Of a stretch of DNA of 64,000 nucleotides, positions 38,153 through 45,127 are shown piece by piece. Each line of letters opens with the position of its first letter. Within the stretch, counting starts at the first letter, position 1. Below the pieces are notes generated by a model. It had not been told where the DNA came from and searched no databases. It was given only the letters and a program-made list of their open reading frames with translations. The translations under genes were made by a program, and so were the position numbers. The DNA lies in NCBI RefSeq assembly GCF_009709575.1, contig NZ_WIXO01000001.1:5706001-5770000 (forward strand), in the 5' to 3' direction. Origin of the DNA: Streptomyces taklimakanensis. Lineage in GTDB: Bacteria; Actinomycetota; Actinomycetes; Streptomycetales; Streptomycetaceae.

Positions 38153-39237
38153 CCATGCGTGTCCTCAGCGTCCGCGGCGTCCTGCCCGAGCATCGCCACC
38201 GGCAGGAGGAGATCACCGAGTCCTTCACCACCACGCTGGTCGAGGGCGCGATCGACCGCGGCGTCGTCGAGCGGTTCCACCGCAACGCGTGCGTCGAGAC
38301 CCGACACACCGTGCTCCCGCTGGAGGAGTACGCCCGGCTCGGGGACTTCGGCCGGGCGAACGACGTCTTCATCCGGGCCGGTGTCGAGCTCGGCGGTCGC
38401 GCGGTCGTCGACGCGCTCAAGGACGCCGGCCTCACACCGGCCGACGTCGACTACATCGTGTCGTGCACGGTGACCGGCGTGGCCGTCCCCACGCTCGAAG
38501 CCCGCGTCGCGGCGGAGATCGGGCTCCGCCCCGACGTGGTGCGCCTGCCGCTGGTCGGCCTCGGCTGCGTCGCCGGCGCGGCCGGCCTCGCACGCCTGCA
38601 CGACCTGCTGCGCGGCCGCCCGGACGGGGTCGCGGTGCTGATGTCGGTCGAGCTGTGCTCGCTCACGCTCCAGCGCGATGACACCTCGGTCGCCAACCTC
38701 GTGGTGAGCGGCCTGTTCGGGGACGGCGCCGCGGCGGTGGTCGCCGTCGGCCCGGAGCACCCGCTCGCGCGCTTTGACGACCCGGCCCGCCCCGAGGTGC
38801 TCGCCTCGCGCAGCCGTCTCTACCCCGACTCGGAAGGCACGATGGGCTGGGACGTCGGCTCCGGCGGGTTCCGGATCGTGCTCGACTCCTCGGTCCCCGA
38901 CCTGGTGCGCCGGTACGTCGGCGACGACGTCCGCGGCTTCCTCGCCGACCACGGACTGACCGATGACGACCTCGACTGGTACGTCGCGCACCCCGGCGGC
39001 CCCAAGGTCATCGAGGCGCTGCGGGACGCCCTCGGGGTCGGGCGGGAGGCCCTGGGCATGACCTGGGACTCGCTGCGCCGGGTCGGCAACCTGTCCTCCG
39101 CCTCGGTGCTGCACGTCCTGGCGGACACGCTCGCCGACCGCCCGCCCCGGCCCGGTTCCCACGGGCTCATGCTCGCCATGGGGCCGGGCTTCTGCTCCGA
39201 ACTGGTGCTCCTGCGCGCCCCGGGAGGCGAGGGATGA
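38149..39237 (+). CDS. Type III polyketide synthase (chalcone-synthase-like)
   Basis: A 362-residue homodimer-type ketosynthase that extends an acyl-CoA starter with malonyl-CoA and cyclizes it. The catalytic triad is visible: Cys140 in LVGLGCVAGAAG, His281 in WYVAHPGGPKVI and Asn314 in GNLSSASVLHVL. The C-terminal GPGF loop appears as MGPGFCSELVLL. The N-terminus (VLPEHRHRQEEITE) is like bacterial alkylresorcinol or alkylpyrone synthases rather than RppA. It overlaps the flanking genes by ATGA on both sides. With an ICMT-like methyltransferase and a flavin hydroxylase directly downstream, it resembles the S. griseus srsABC set, which makes methylated and hydroxylated phenolic lipids. Confidence 0.94.
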   Translation: MTMRVLSVRGVLPEHRHRQEEITESFTTTLVEGAIDRGVVERFHRNACVETRHTVLPLEEYARLGDFGRANDVFIRAGVELGGRAVVDALKDAGLTPADVDYIVSCTVTGVAVPTLEARVAAEIGLRPDVVRLPLVGLGCVAGAAGLARLHDLLRGRPDGVAVLMSVELCSLTLQRDDTSVANLVVSGLFGDGAAAVVAVGPEHPLARFDDPARPEVLASRSRLYPDSEGTMGWDVGSGGFRIVLDSSVPDLVRRYVGDDVRGFLADHGLTDDDLDWYVAHPGGPKVIEALRDALGVGREALGMTWDSLRRVGNLSSASVLHVLADTLADRPPRPGSHGLMLAMGPGFCSELVLLRAPGGEG

Positions 39238-39752
39238 GCGGTCAGGTCCTGTTCACCGCCCTGGTGGTGGCCGTCGGTCTGGAACGGGTCGCCGAGCTGG
39301 TCGTGGCCCGCCGCAACGCCGCCTGGAGTCTCGCGCGGGGCGGCGTGGAGTCCGGACGGGGGCACTACCCGTTCATGGTGGCGCTGCACACCGGTCTGCT
39401 GGTCGGCGCGCTCGTTGAGGTGTGGGTGCGCCGGCCGGACGCCGTACCGGTCCTCGCCGGGACCATGCTCGCCCTCGTCGTGGCCTCGCAGGCGTTGCGC
39501 TGGTGGTGCATCGCCACCCTGGGGCGGCAGTGGAACACCCGGGTGATCGTCGTGCCCGGCGCTCCGCGCGTGACCGGTGGCCCCTACCGTCTTCTCCCGC
39601 ACCCGAACTACGTCGCCGTCGTCGTCGAGGGGCTCGCGCTCCCGCTGGTGCACTCGGCGTGGGTCACGGCGGTCGTCTTCACCACGTTGAACGGATTCCT
39701 GCTCGCCACCCGCATCCGCGCCGAGGACGCCGCCCTGGCGCGGCTGGCCTGA
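39234..39752 (+). CDS. Isoprenylcysteine carboxyl methyltransferase (ICMT)-like membrane methyltransferase
   Basis: A 172-residue membrane protein with about four hydrophobic segments and the family's C-terminal SAM-binding signature (GPYRLLPHPNYVAVVVEG, about residues 114-131), preceded by LGRQWNTRVIV. In bacteria such proteins are not cysteine methylases; the SrsB relative O-methylates alkylresorcinols. Its start overlaps the PKS stop (ATGA), so the two are made together, and methylation of the PKS-derived ring is the simplest role. Confidence 0.85.
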   Translation: MSGQVLFTALVVAVGLERVAELVVARRNAAWSLARGGVESGRGHYPFMVALHTGLLVGALVEVWVRRPDAVPVLAGTMLALVVASQALRWWCIATLGRQWNTRVIVVPGAPRVTGGPYRLLPHPNYVAVVVEGLALPLVHSAWVTAVVFTTLNGFLLATRIRAEDAALARLA

Positions 39753-39762
39753 GGGGACGCGC

Positions 39763-40806
39763 ATGGACCTGCTCGTCGTGGGCGGAGGGCCCGCGGGCCT
39801 GGCCACGGCCCTGCACGCGGTCCGGGCGGGGCTGGAGGTGACCGTCTGGGAGCAGCGCGCCGGCACCGTCGACAAGGCGTGCGGCGAGGGACTGATGCCG
39901 GGGGCCGTCGCCGCCCTGACGGCGCTCGGCGTCCACCCGCCGGGGCACGACCTGCGGGGCATCCGGTACGTCGCCGGGCCGCGCCGGGTCGACGCCGACT
40001 TCCGGGCGGGGCCGGGCCGCGGGGTGCGCCGCACGGTGCTGCACGCGGCGCTGCGCGAGGCGGTGCTGGCCGAGGGCGTGCGGGTCGAGCAGCGCACCGC
40101 GCGCCGCGTCGAACAGGACGAGGACGGCGTGGTGGTCGACGGAACCCGTGCCGGTCACCTCGTCGCGGCCGACGGCCTGCACTCGCCGATCCGTCGGGCC
40201 CTGGGGCTGGACCGGCCGTGCCGGGGCCGTCGGCGGCACGGGCTGCGGCGCCACTACGTGCTCACTCCCTGGAGCGACCACGTCGAGGTGCACTGGGCCC
40301 GTGGCGCGGAGGCCTACGTGACCCCGGTGGCCGACGACCTCGTGGGCGTCGCGGTGCTCACCGCCGGCCGCGGGCCCTATGACGACCACCTCGCCGCCTT
40401 CCCCGAGCTGCGGGAGCGGCTGGCCGGTGCCGAGCCCGCCGGACCGGTGCGCGGTGCGGGCCCGCTCCGCCAGGACGCGAGCGTCCGCACCGCCGGCCGG
40501 GTGTTGCTCGTCGGCGATGCCGCCGGCTACGTCGACGCGCTGACCGGCGAGGGCGTCGCGCTGGCGCTCGCGCAGGCGTCGGCGGCGGTGCGGGCGCTCG
40601 TCGGCGGCGATGCGACGGTCTACGAGCGGGAGTGGTGGCGACTCACCCGGCGCTACCGCTGGCTGACCCACGCGCTGCTCGGCGCGACGAGGGCGGCCCC
40701 GACCCGCGCGGCGCTGGTGCCCGCGGCGCAGCGGCTGCCATGGCTGTTCTCCGCGACCGTCGACGCGCTGGCGCGCCCGGTGGCCGACCGCGTCCGGTGG
40801 CCGTAG
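39763..40806 (+). CDS. FAD-dependent monooxygenase (SrsC-like aromatic hydroxylase candidate)
   Basis: A 347-residue single-component flavoprotein with the FAD loop GGGPAG (residues 7-12), a DKACGEG motif (37-43), AADGLHSPIRRALG in the middle and GRVLLVGDAAGYVDALTGEG as second FAD motif. It begins 10 nt after the methyltransferase, with gagggg as SD, and is the last gene of the operon. By analogy to srsC it could hydroxylate the methylated resorcinol to a hydroquinone or quinone. It is a diverged relative of the upstream reductase (both carry CGDG/CGEG motifs), so a second reductase role is an alternative. Confidence 0.83.
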   Translation: MDLLVVGGGPAGLATALHAVRAGLEVTVWEQRAGTVDKACGEGLMPGAVAALTALGVHPPGHDLRGIRYVAGPRRVDADFRAGPGRGVRRTVLHAALREAVLAEGVRVEQRTARRVEQDEDGVVVDGTRAGHLVAADGLHSPIRRALGLDRPCRGRRRHGLRRHYVLTPWSDHVEVHWARGAEAYVTPVADDLVGVAVLTAGRGPYDDHLAAFPELRERLAGAEPAGPVRGAGPLRQDASVRTAGRVLLVGDAAGYVDALTGEGVALALAQASAAVRALVGGDATVYEREWWRLTRRYRWLTHALLGATRAAPTRAALVPAAQRLPWLFSATVDALARPVADRVRWP

Positions 40807-40813
40807 GAGGTCT

Positions 40814-40831
40814 CCGGCCCTCCGAGGCCGG
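40814..40831. terminator. Short hairpin between convergent transcripts
   Basis: CCGGCC, 6-nt loop, GGCCGG, 7 nt after the flavoprotein stop. The stem is only 6 bp, so a weak call. Confidence 0.35.
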
Positions 40832-40904
40832 TGTGGACACCGTCGGCGAACTCCACGGTCTCCCGTCGCCCCCGGGCGGAACGCGACCGGCCCGCCCGCG
40901 CCCG

Positions 40905-41678
40905 TCAGGATCGGCGTCGAGGCCCGCCGCGCTTGCCGCGCCTGCCTCCCCTGGAGGCTCCCGAACCGCTCCGGGCACCCTTCCCGGCCGACTTGCCGGC
41001 CGGGGGCTTCCGACGCGCGTCGCCCTTGTCGGGGCGCTCGCGCTTCGGTTCCGCCGGGGCGGACGGGCGACGGCCCCGCGAACTGTTGACGGTCCGCCCG
41101 CGGACGATCCCGATGAAGTCCTCCACCAGGTCGGTGGTCGCGTCCTCCCGCCACGACAACGCGACGCGCGACTGGGGGACGCCCGTGACCGGCCGGTACG
41201 TCAGGTCCCTGCGGTGGTGCAGACGGGCGAGCGACTGCGGCACGACGAGCAGCCCCACCCCAGCCGCCACCAGCTCGACGGCATCCGCCGTCGTGGCGGG
41301 GCGCTCGGCCGCGGGACGCCCCGGCGGGCGCTCCCAGTCGAGGGTGTCGTCGAGGGGGTGCAGCACGATGTCGTCGGCCAGGTCCTCGACGGACACCTCG
41401 TCGACCGCGGTCACGATGTGGTCCTTCGGGACCACGACCACCGTCGTCTCGGTGTAGAGGGGGATCACGCTGAGGTCCGCCCGGTCGATCGGCAGCCGCA
41501 GGAAACCCGCGTCCGCGCCACCGCCCCGCAGCACTCCGGCCGCCTCGGCGGCGGACACCTGGGCGAGGGTCAGCGGGACGTCGGGCAGGCGCTCGTTCCA
41601 GATCCGCACCCACTTGGTGGGCGTCACTCCCGGGACATACGCGAGCCGGAACGAAGGGGATGTCTCCGAGCCTGTCAC
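40905..41678 (-). CDS. LysR-type substrate-binding domain protein without HTH, basic tail
   Basis: A 257-residue protein that begins directly with the effector-binding fold of LysR regulators (LAYVPGVTPTKWVRIW, then GGADAGFLRLP, TTVVVVPKDH, ELVAAGVGLLVVPQSLA). The N-terminal winged helix of LysR proteins is missing. Residues from about 200 onward form a Lys/Arg/Gly/Ser-rich tail (KPPAGKSAGKGARSG and similar), which could bind nucleic acid non-specifically. GTG at 41678 sits 6 nt below a TAGCCT box, so the mRNA is probably leaderless. It diverges from a DUF5997 gene, a pairing I recall as common in Streptomyces. Cytoplasmic; the ligand is unknown. Confidence 0.82.
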   Translation of the reverse strand: MTGSETSPSFRLAYVPGVTPTKWVRIWNERLPDVPLTLAQVSAAEAAGVLRGGGADAGFLRLPIDRADLSVIPLYTETTVVVVPKDHIVTAVDEVSVEDLADDIVLHPLDDTLDWERPPGRPAAERPATTADAVELVAAGVGLLVVPQSLARLHHRRDLTYRPVTGVPQSRVALSWREDATTDLVEDFIGIVRGRTVNSSRGRRPSAPAEPKRERPDKGDARRKPPAGKSAGKGARSGSGASRGGRRGKRGGPRRRS

Positions 41679-41684
41679 CGCGCC

Positions 41685-41690
41685 AGGCTA
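41685..41690 (-). promoter_or_regulatory. -10 box for a leaderless transcript (LysR-like gene)
   Basis: TAGCCT on the minus strand ends 6 nt before the GTG start, the geometry of actinobacterial leaderless promoters. No SD is present. Confidence 0.5.
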
Positions 41691-41723
41691 CCGGGCGCGG
41701 CGGAGGGCGGCGCACCCGCTCGC

Positions 41724-41729
41724 TACCCT
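41724..41729 (+). promoter_or_regulatory. -10 box for a leaderless transcript (DUF5997 gene)
   Basis: TACCCT lies 7 nt before the ATG at 41737 with no SD between. It mirrors the minus-strand box 34 nt away. Confidence 0.55.
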
Positions 41730-41736
41730 GGACACC

Positions 41737-42138
41737 ATGAAGTCGCACCAGAACACCCAGACGATGAAGCCCGCCACCGCGGCGAAGAAGCTGGGTGTGT
41801 ACCTCCAGGCCACCCCCGCGGAGTTCCGGGAGGGCGTCGTCTCGCGCGCCGAACTGAACGAACTGCAGGCCGACCCGCCCGCGTGGCTGCGGGAGCTGCG
41901 GCGCAACGGCCCGCACCCCCGGCCGGTGGTCGCGACGAAGCTGGGTGTCTCGATCTCGGGCCTCGCGCGGGGCGGCATCACCGAGCCCCTCACCACGGAG
42001 CAGATCGACGCGTTGAAGGCGGAAGACCCCGAGTGGCTGAGGAAGGAACGCGCCACCCAGGCCGAGGTCCGGAGGGAAGCGGCACGCGTCAGGGAGAAGA
42101 ACGCGCAGCGACACGAGACCCGTCGACCGGGTTCCTGA
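41737..42138 (+). CDS. DUF5997-family protein
   Basis: A 133-residue soluble, charged protein of unknown function. The pattern MKPATAAKKLGVYLQATPAE, then NELQADPPAWLRELRRNGPHPRPVVATKLGVSISGLARGG in two segments, then ALKAEDPEWLRKERA, is one I recall from the conserved actinobacterial DUF5997 family. The KLGVSISGLARGG stretch looks helix-turn-helix-like, so DNA binding is possible but unproven. The C-terminal third (TQAEVRREAARVREKNAQ) is a basic helix. The ATG at 41737 is preferred over upstream starts because of the leaderless -10 box. Divergent from the LysR-like gene, which it may partner. Confidence 0.85.
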   Translation: MKSHQNTQTMKPATAAKKLGVYLQATPAEFREGVVSRAELNELQADPPAWLRELRRNGPHPRPVVATKLGVSISGLARGGITEPLTTEQIDALKAEDPEWLRKERATQAEVRREAARVREKNAQRHETRRPGS

Positions 42139-42254
42139 CTCCCACTCCCGGCGGAGACGTCCGGGCCTCCTCCGCCCGCGCCATCGGGTTCGGCCGGGCT
42201 CGCCACCCTCGACGGGCACGCTCCGGGGCCGATTCCGGCCACGGGCGCCCGACC

Positions 42255-42282
42255 CGCGGGCCGGCCCACGGGCCGGCCCGCG
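42255..42282. terminator. Bidirectional terminator, 13-bp perfect stem
   Basis: Arms 42255-42267 and 42270-42282 are exact complements with a 2-nt loop, halfway between the convergent DUF5997 and symporter-accessory genes. Confidence 0.8.
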
Positions 42283-42291
42283 ACACCGGGG

Positions 42292-42423
42292 TCAGATCAT
42301 GCGCTGTCCGTTGCGGCGGGCCTCGGCCCACTCGCGGAAGAACGCACGGCCGATCACGAACAGGACGCCGGCCACGATGACGGGCCACATCAGGACGTAC
42401 GCGCTCAGGGCGAAGGTGGTCAC
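42292..42423 (-). CDS. Small symporter-accessory membrane protein (43 aa)
   Basis: This 43-residue ORF has one clear transmembrane helix (YVLMWPVIVAGVLFVIGRAF) followed by a charged amphipathic tail (REWAEARRNGQRMI). The GTG at 42423 has a textbook SD (aggaggaac) right upstream, much better than any upstream start in the same frame. It lies 16 nt after the sodium:solute symporter stop on the same strand, so the pair is co-transcribed. Small single-helix proteins in this position are recorded as symporter small accessory proteins; a role in stabilising or regulating the transporter is inferred from position. Confidence 0.8.
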   Translation of the reverse strand: MTTFALSAYVLMWPVIVAGVLFVIGRAFFREWAEARRNGQRMI

Positions 42424-42439
42424 TGTTCCTCCTGCTTCC

Positions 42440-44173
42440 TCACTTCGTGCCCGTGGCGGGCTCGGGCTCGCCGTCCGTGCCTCCCGCCGGCCGTGGGACA
42501 CCGGCCCCGCCGGCGGCGCCGACGGGTGTCCGTGCGGCACCGTCGTCGAAGTCACCGGTGCGCTGGGCGATGACGGCGAAGTCGAAGCGTTCGCTCTGCC
42601 CCACGGACATCGCCCAGCAGACGACGGTGCTCACGGAGTAGGCGACGAGGGAGCCGCACAGCGTCGCGTACTCGTGCAGGGACCCGATGGCGAAGGGCGC
42701 GGAGACCACCGTCGCCACCAAGCCGACGACCTTCGCCGTCTTGGTGCCGAAGAAGCCGAACGCCATCAGGCCGAGGACGACGCCGATGCCGATGACGGAC
42801 AGCACGTCCACGACGATGCCGAAGGCGCCGTCGGTGGGGATCCAGCCGAAGCGGACCGGCAGGAAGACCGCGAGCGCCGCGAGCACCGAGGAGGTGAACG
42901 CCCTGTTGGTGACCTTCTCCCAGTAGAAACTGGCCAGCACCGGGAAGACCAGGGCACCCCACAGCGCGCCGACGAACACCAGCAGGTCCAGGATGTTCAG
43001 CCGGAGACTGGCGAAGGCCACCGCCGCCGCGGTCGCCACCACCATCGTGATGCGTCCGACCAGCAGCATCGTCTTGGGGTCGGCCTTCTCCCGGCCCGCC
43101 ATGTTCTGGCCGTAGACGTCGGCCATCATGATCGAGGACAGGGCCGAGAGGTCGGAGTCGGCGGTGGAGGACAGCGCGCCGACGATCATGATGAAGAACA
43201 CCGCCAGCAGCACGGGCGGCAGGTAGTCGGCGGCCATCTCGGGGATGATGTTGTTCACGTCGCCGCCGGTCGGCTCGAAGCCCAGGTAGAGGGCGAGCAC
43301 GCCGAGCATGCCGACGCCGATCACCATGGCGCCGTAGCCGACGGTCGCGGTGACGAAGGTCGGCTTGATCAGGTCCCGCCTCACCGCGAAGAGCCGCTGC
43401 GCGATGGTCTGGTTGCCGATGGCGTAGGCCAGCACCGCGGCGATGTAGGGGGCTCCCTGGTTCATGAAGGCGTCACTGGAGAAGAAATCGCCCTGCTGCG
43501 GGGTGAGGTTCCCGGCGCCGTTCTCGAACGCCGCCGGGAAGTCGGCGGCGAAGAAGATGACCGGGACGATCACGACCACCGCGCCGAGCATCGCGACGAC
43601 CTGTACGAAGTCGGTCAGCACCGAGGCGCGGAAACCGGACCACAGGGTGTAGAGCAACACGCCCGCGGCCACGGTGAAGACACCCTGGGTGAAGGTGAAC
43701 GGCGACAGCATCGAGATCAGCACGCCGCCGGCGATGAAGTTCGACATCAGGCTGATGAGGCTGCCGACGAGGTTGGAGCCGGCGAGCATCAGCTGGCTGG
43801 AGCGGCCGTGCCGCGCGTACATGACCTCGGCCAGCGTGTGCGCCTTCGGGGCGACGGAGCGGATGCGCTTGCCGAAGGGATAGATGAAGAGGATCATCAG
43901 GGCGCCCCAGAGCCCGTAGTGGACGGGCCCCGAGATGCCGTAGGTGTAGCCGGACGTCGCCGACGCGTACATCGAGGAGGCCCAGATCCACGTTGCCGTC
44001 ATGCTGGCGGCGGAGATCCCGAAGCCGATGTTGTTGCCGCCGGTCATGTACCCGTCGGCGTTCTCGTCCTTCTTGCCGATGCGGGCCGATATCAGAAAGG
44101 TCCCCCCGTAGAAGAGGACCAGCAGACCGAGTACCACCACGGCGCTGAACTGGGCTGTTTCCACCCCGTCCAC
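42440..44173 (-). CDS. Sodium:solute symporter (SSS family)
   Basis: A roughly 577-residue membrane protein with about 13 hydrophobic helices. SSS-family hallmarks include DGYMTGGNNIGFGISAAS in the first loop, a GNQTIAQRLFAVRR segment and ALSSTADSDLSALSSIMMAD in the eighth to ninth helix region, resembling the urea/DUR3-like and related branches; the true solute is not readable from sequence. The C-terminal ~45 residues are a hydrophilic Gly/Ala/Pro-rich tail. GTG at 44173 is preferred over the in-frame GTG at 44182 because the SD AGGAGG ends at 44182, leaving 8 nt to 44173 and none to the other. A 43-residue membrane protein follows. The upstream leader is long and structured, with a possible operator-bearing promoter. 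Confidence 0.9.
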   Translation of the reverse strand: MDGVETAQFSAVVVLGLLVLFYGGTFLISARIGKKDENADGYMTGGNNIGFGISAASMTATWIWASSMYASATSGYTYGISGPVHYGLWGALMILFIYPFGKRIRSVAPKAHTLAEVMYARHGRSSQLMLAGSNLVGSLISLMSNFIAGGVLISMLSPFTFTQGVFTVAAGVLLYTLWSGFRASVLTDFVQVVAMLGAVVVIVPVIFFAADFPAAFENGAGNLTPQQGDFFSSDAFMNQGAPYIAAVLAYAIGNQTIAQRLFAVRRDLIKPTFVTATVGYGAMVIGVGMLGVLALYLGFEPTGGDVNNIIPEMAADYLPPVLLAVFFIMIVGALSSTADSDLSALSSIMMADVYGQNMAGREKADPKTMLLVGRITMVVATAAAVAFASLRLNILDLLVFVGALWGALVFPVLASFYWEKVTNRAFTSSVLAALAVFLPVRFGWIPTDGAFGIVVDVLSVIGIGVVLGLMAFGFFGTKTAKVVGLVATVVSAPFAIGSLHEYATLCGSLVAYSVSTVVCWAMSVGQSERFDFAVIAQRTGDFDDGAARTPVGAAGGAGVPRPAGGTDGEPEPATGTK

Positions 44174-44514
44174 GCGCGCCACCTCCTTCGTCTCAGGGAG
44201 CCCGGCGTCGGCCGCACCGCCCGGGGTGCCATCCGGGGGCCTGTGGACGCGTCCCGCACGCCGTGGGCGGCAGGAAAGGGCTCCGGCCCCGGAACGGCAG
44301 CTTCATCGCTGGAGCCGGGGTGTTCACAAGAAAGGCAGGCCCTTTGGGCCCGCAAACCTTCGGCACGGTAACAGCTCCTTTGAGTCACCACGATCCTCGG
44401 TTGGCTCAAAATTTGCTCTGTGCGTTATCTACCGTTTGGCAGGGATAATGGGTGAAGATCGCTTATTCGGAGGGGGGTTTGTCTTTTTTGTCGTGTCCGT
44501 ACTGTCCGTTTGCA
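44174..44514 (-). promoter_or_regulatory. Long structured 5' leader of the symporter mRNA (candidate cis-regulatory RNA)
   Basis: Reading the minus strand, about 340 nt separate the likely promoter from the start codon. They contain several stems: GGTGAC pairing with GTTACC around the AAAGGAG at about 44380; the perfect GGCCC-TTT-GGGCC element (44338-44350); and GGCTCC pairing with GGAGCC (about 44283-44316). The last stem and the final SD lie close to the gene. I do not recognise a known riboswitch class. Confidence 0.35.
44403..44417. promoter_or_regulatory. Possible second site of the XRE-cupin operator type
   Basis: GGCTCAAAATTTGCT matches the GGCAAGAAATTTGCC operator half at 45811-45825 in 11 of 15 positions, including the core AAATTTGC. 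It sits in the symporter leader. Confidence 0.25.
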
Positions 44515-44520
44515 GGTGCT

Positions 44521-44548
44521 TCTTTACAAGTCGCAACTGCGACGTCAA
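44521..44548 (-). promoter_or_regulatory. Candidate promoter of the symporter with palindromic operator in the spacer
   Basis: On the minus strand, TTGACG (44548-44543), a 16-nt spacer and TAAAGA (44526-44521) fit a sigma-70-type promoter. The spacer region holds a perfect palindrome, GTCGCA-2 nt-TGCGAC (44530-44543), where a repressor could block polymerase. The surroundings (44390-44640) are the most AT-rich stretch of the window. Confidence 0.4.
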
Positions 44549-44986
44549 CCTCTTTGGCGCGTAGCGGAGATCACCGGTGGAATTCATCCGGCATCATGCG
44601 TGAAAGACGTCGAAACAGGGCGAACGGGGCGATGGGATTTCCCGGCCCGTGCCCGCCTCCCGGAACCGCGTCACCAGTCGCCGACCCCGGTCCGTGGGGC
44701 CTTCTCCACCGCGCCGGGAAGCGGCGCGTACAGACCCCGTGCCCCACGACGGACCGCCGGCCGCCGGCGGACACCCACCCGCGCGATCACCGCACCGACG
44801 CGCTCGACGACGGGGGAGGGGGCGGCGAGCGCCCCGTCGCGAGCAGGTGCCTCCGGCTTCGTCGGTCCGGAAGGGGCGGGCGTCTCCGACGGCGCTGTCG
44901 GCCGGCCGGGCGTCGGCACCGTCGGCGTCAGGGGCGCCTCTTCGGGAGGGCGAGGACGGGAGCCCGTGGGCAAAGGCCCGCCGAGG
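44549..44986. other. Non-coding stretch between symporter promoter and DUF6126 gene
   Basis: About 440 bases with no gene I can support. The part near 44640 is still AT-rich; the rest returns to normal GC. A Pro/Thr-rich minus-strand reading frame (about 44671-44980) ends without a plausible start. Confidence 0.4.
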
Positions 44987-44995
44987 TCACTCGGC
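44980..44995 (-). terminator. Hairpin spanning the DUF6126 stop codon
   Basis: GCCGAG, 4-nt loop containing the stop, CTCGGC. Only 6 bp, but directly at the end of the minus-strand operon. Confidence 0.4.
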
Positions 44996-45127
44996 TCCCA
45001 GGGTGAACAGCAGGTAGAGGAAGAACGCGAAGACGTGGCCCGCCACGACGTAGGCGAACAGGCGCAGGGCGAGTCCGCGGGGGAAACGGCCGTCGCCGCG
45101 CTCGACGCCGGTGTTCTCACTCAACAT
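44987..45127 (-). CDS. DUF6126-like mini membrane protein (46 aa)
   Basis: This 46-residue ORF starts MLSENTGVERGDGRFPRGLA and continues LRLFAYVVAGHVFAFFLYLL before FTLGAE: a short charged head followed by one transmembrane helix with the family-like pattern RxxxYVxxxHxFAxFLxLLF. Proteins of the DUF6126 family are typically encoded right after XRE-cupin regulators in Streptomyces, as here. Its ATG lies inside the regulator gene (11-nt overlap, different frame), so it depends on translational coupling. Function unknown; a membrane partner or sensor for the regulator is one idea. Confidence 0.75.
   Translation of the reverse strand: MLSENTGVERGDGRFPRGLALRLFAYVVAGHVFAFFLYLLFTLGAE

Noticed and set aside
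44226..44564. Plus-strand ORF ending in a hydrophobic, Phe/Val-rich segment
   Set aside because: It covers the symporter leader, has no credible SD, and its hydrophobic part is simply the AT-rich island translated. Kept only as a caution that a short leader peptide could exist.
44671..45120. Minus-strand Pro/Thr-rich frame downstream of the DUF6126 gene
   Set aside because: Its first part is an out-of-frame reading of the DUF6126 gene, and the rest has no start or SD of its own.
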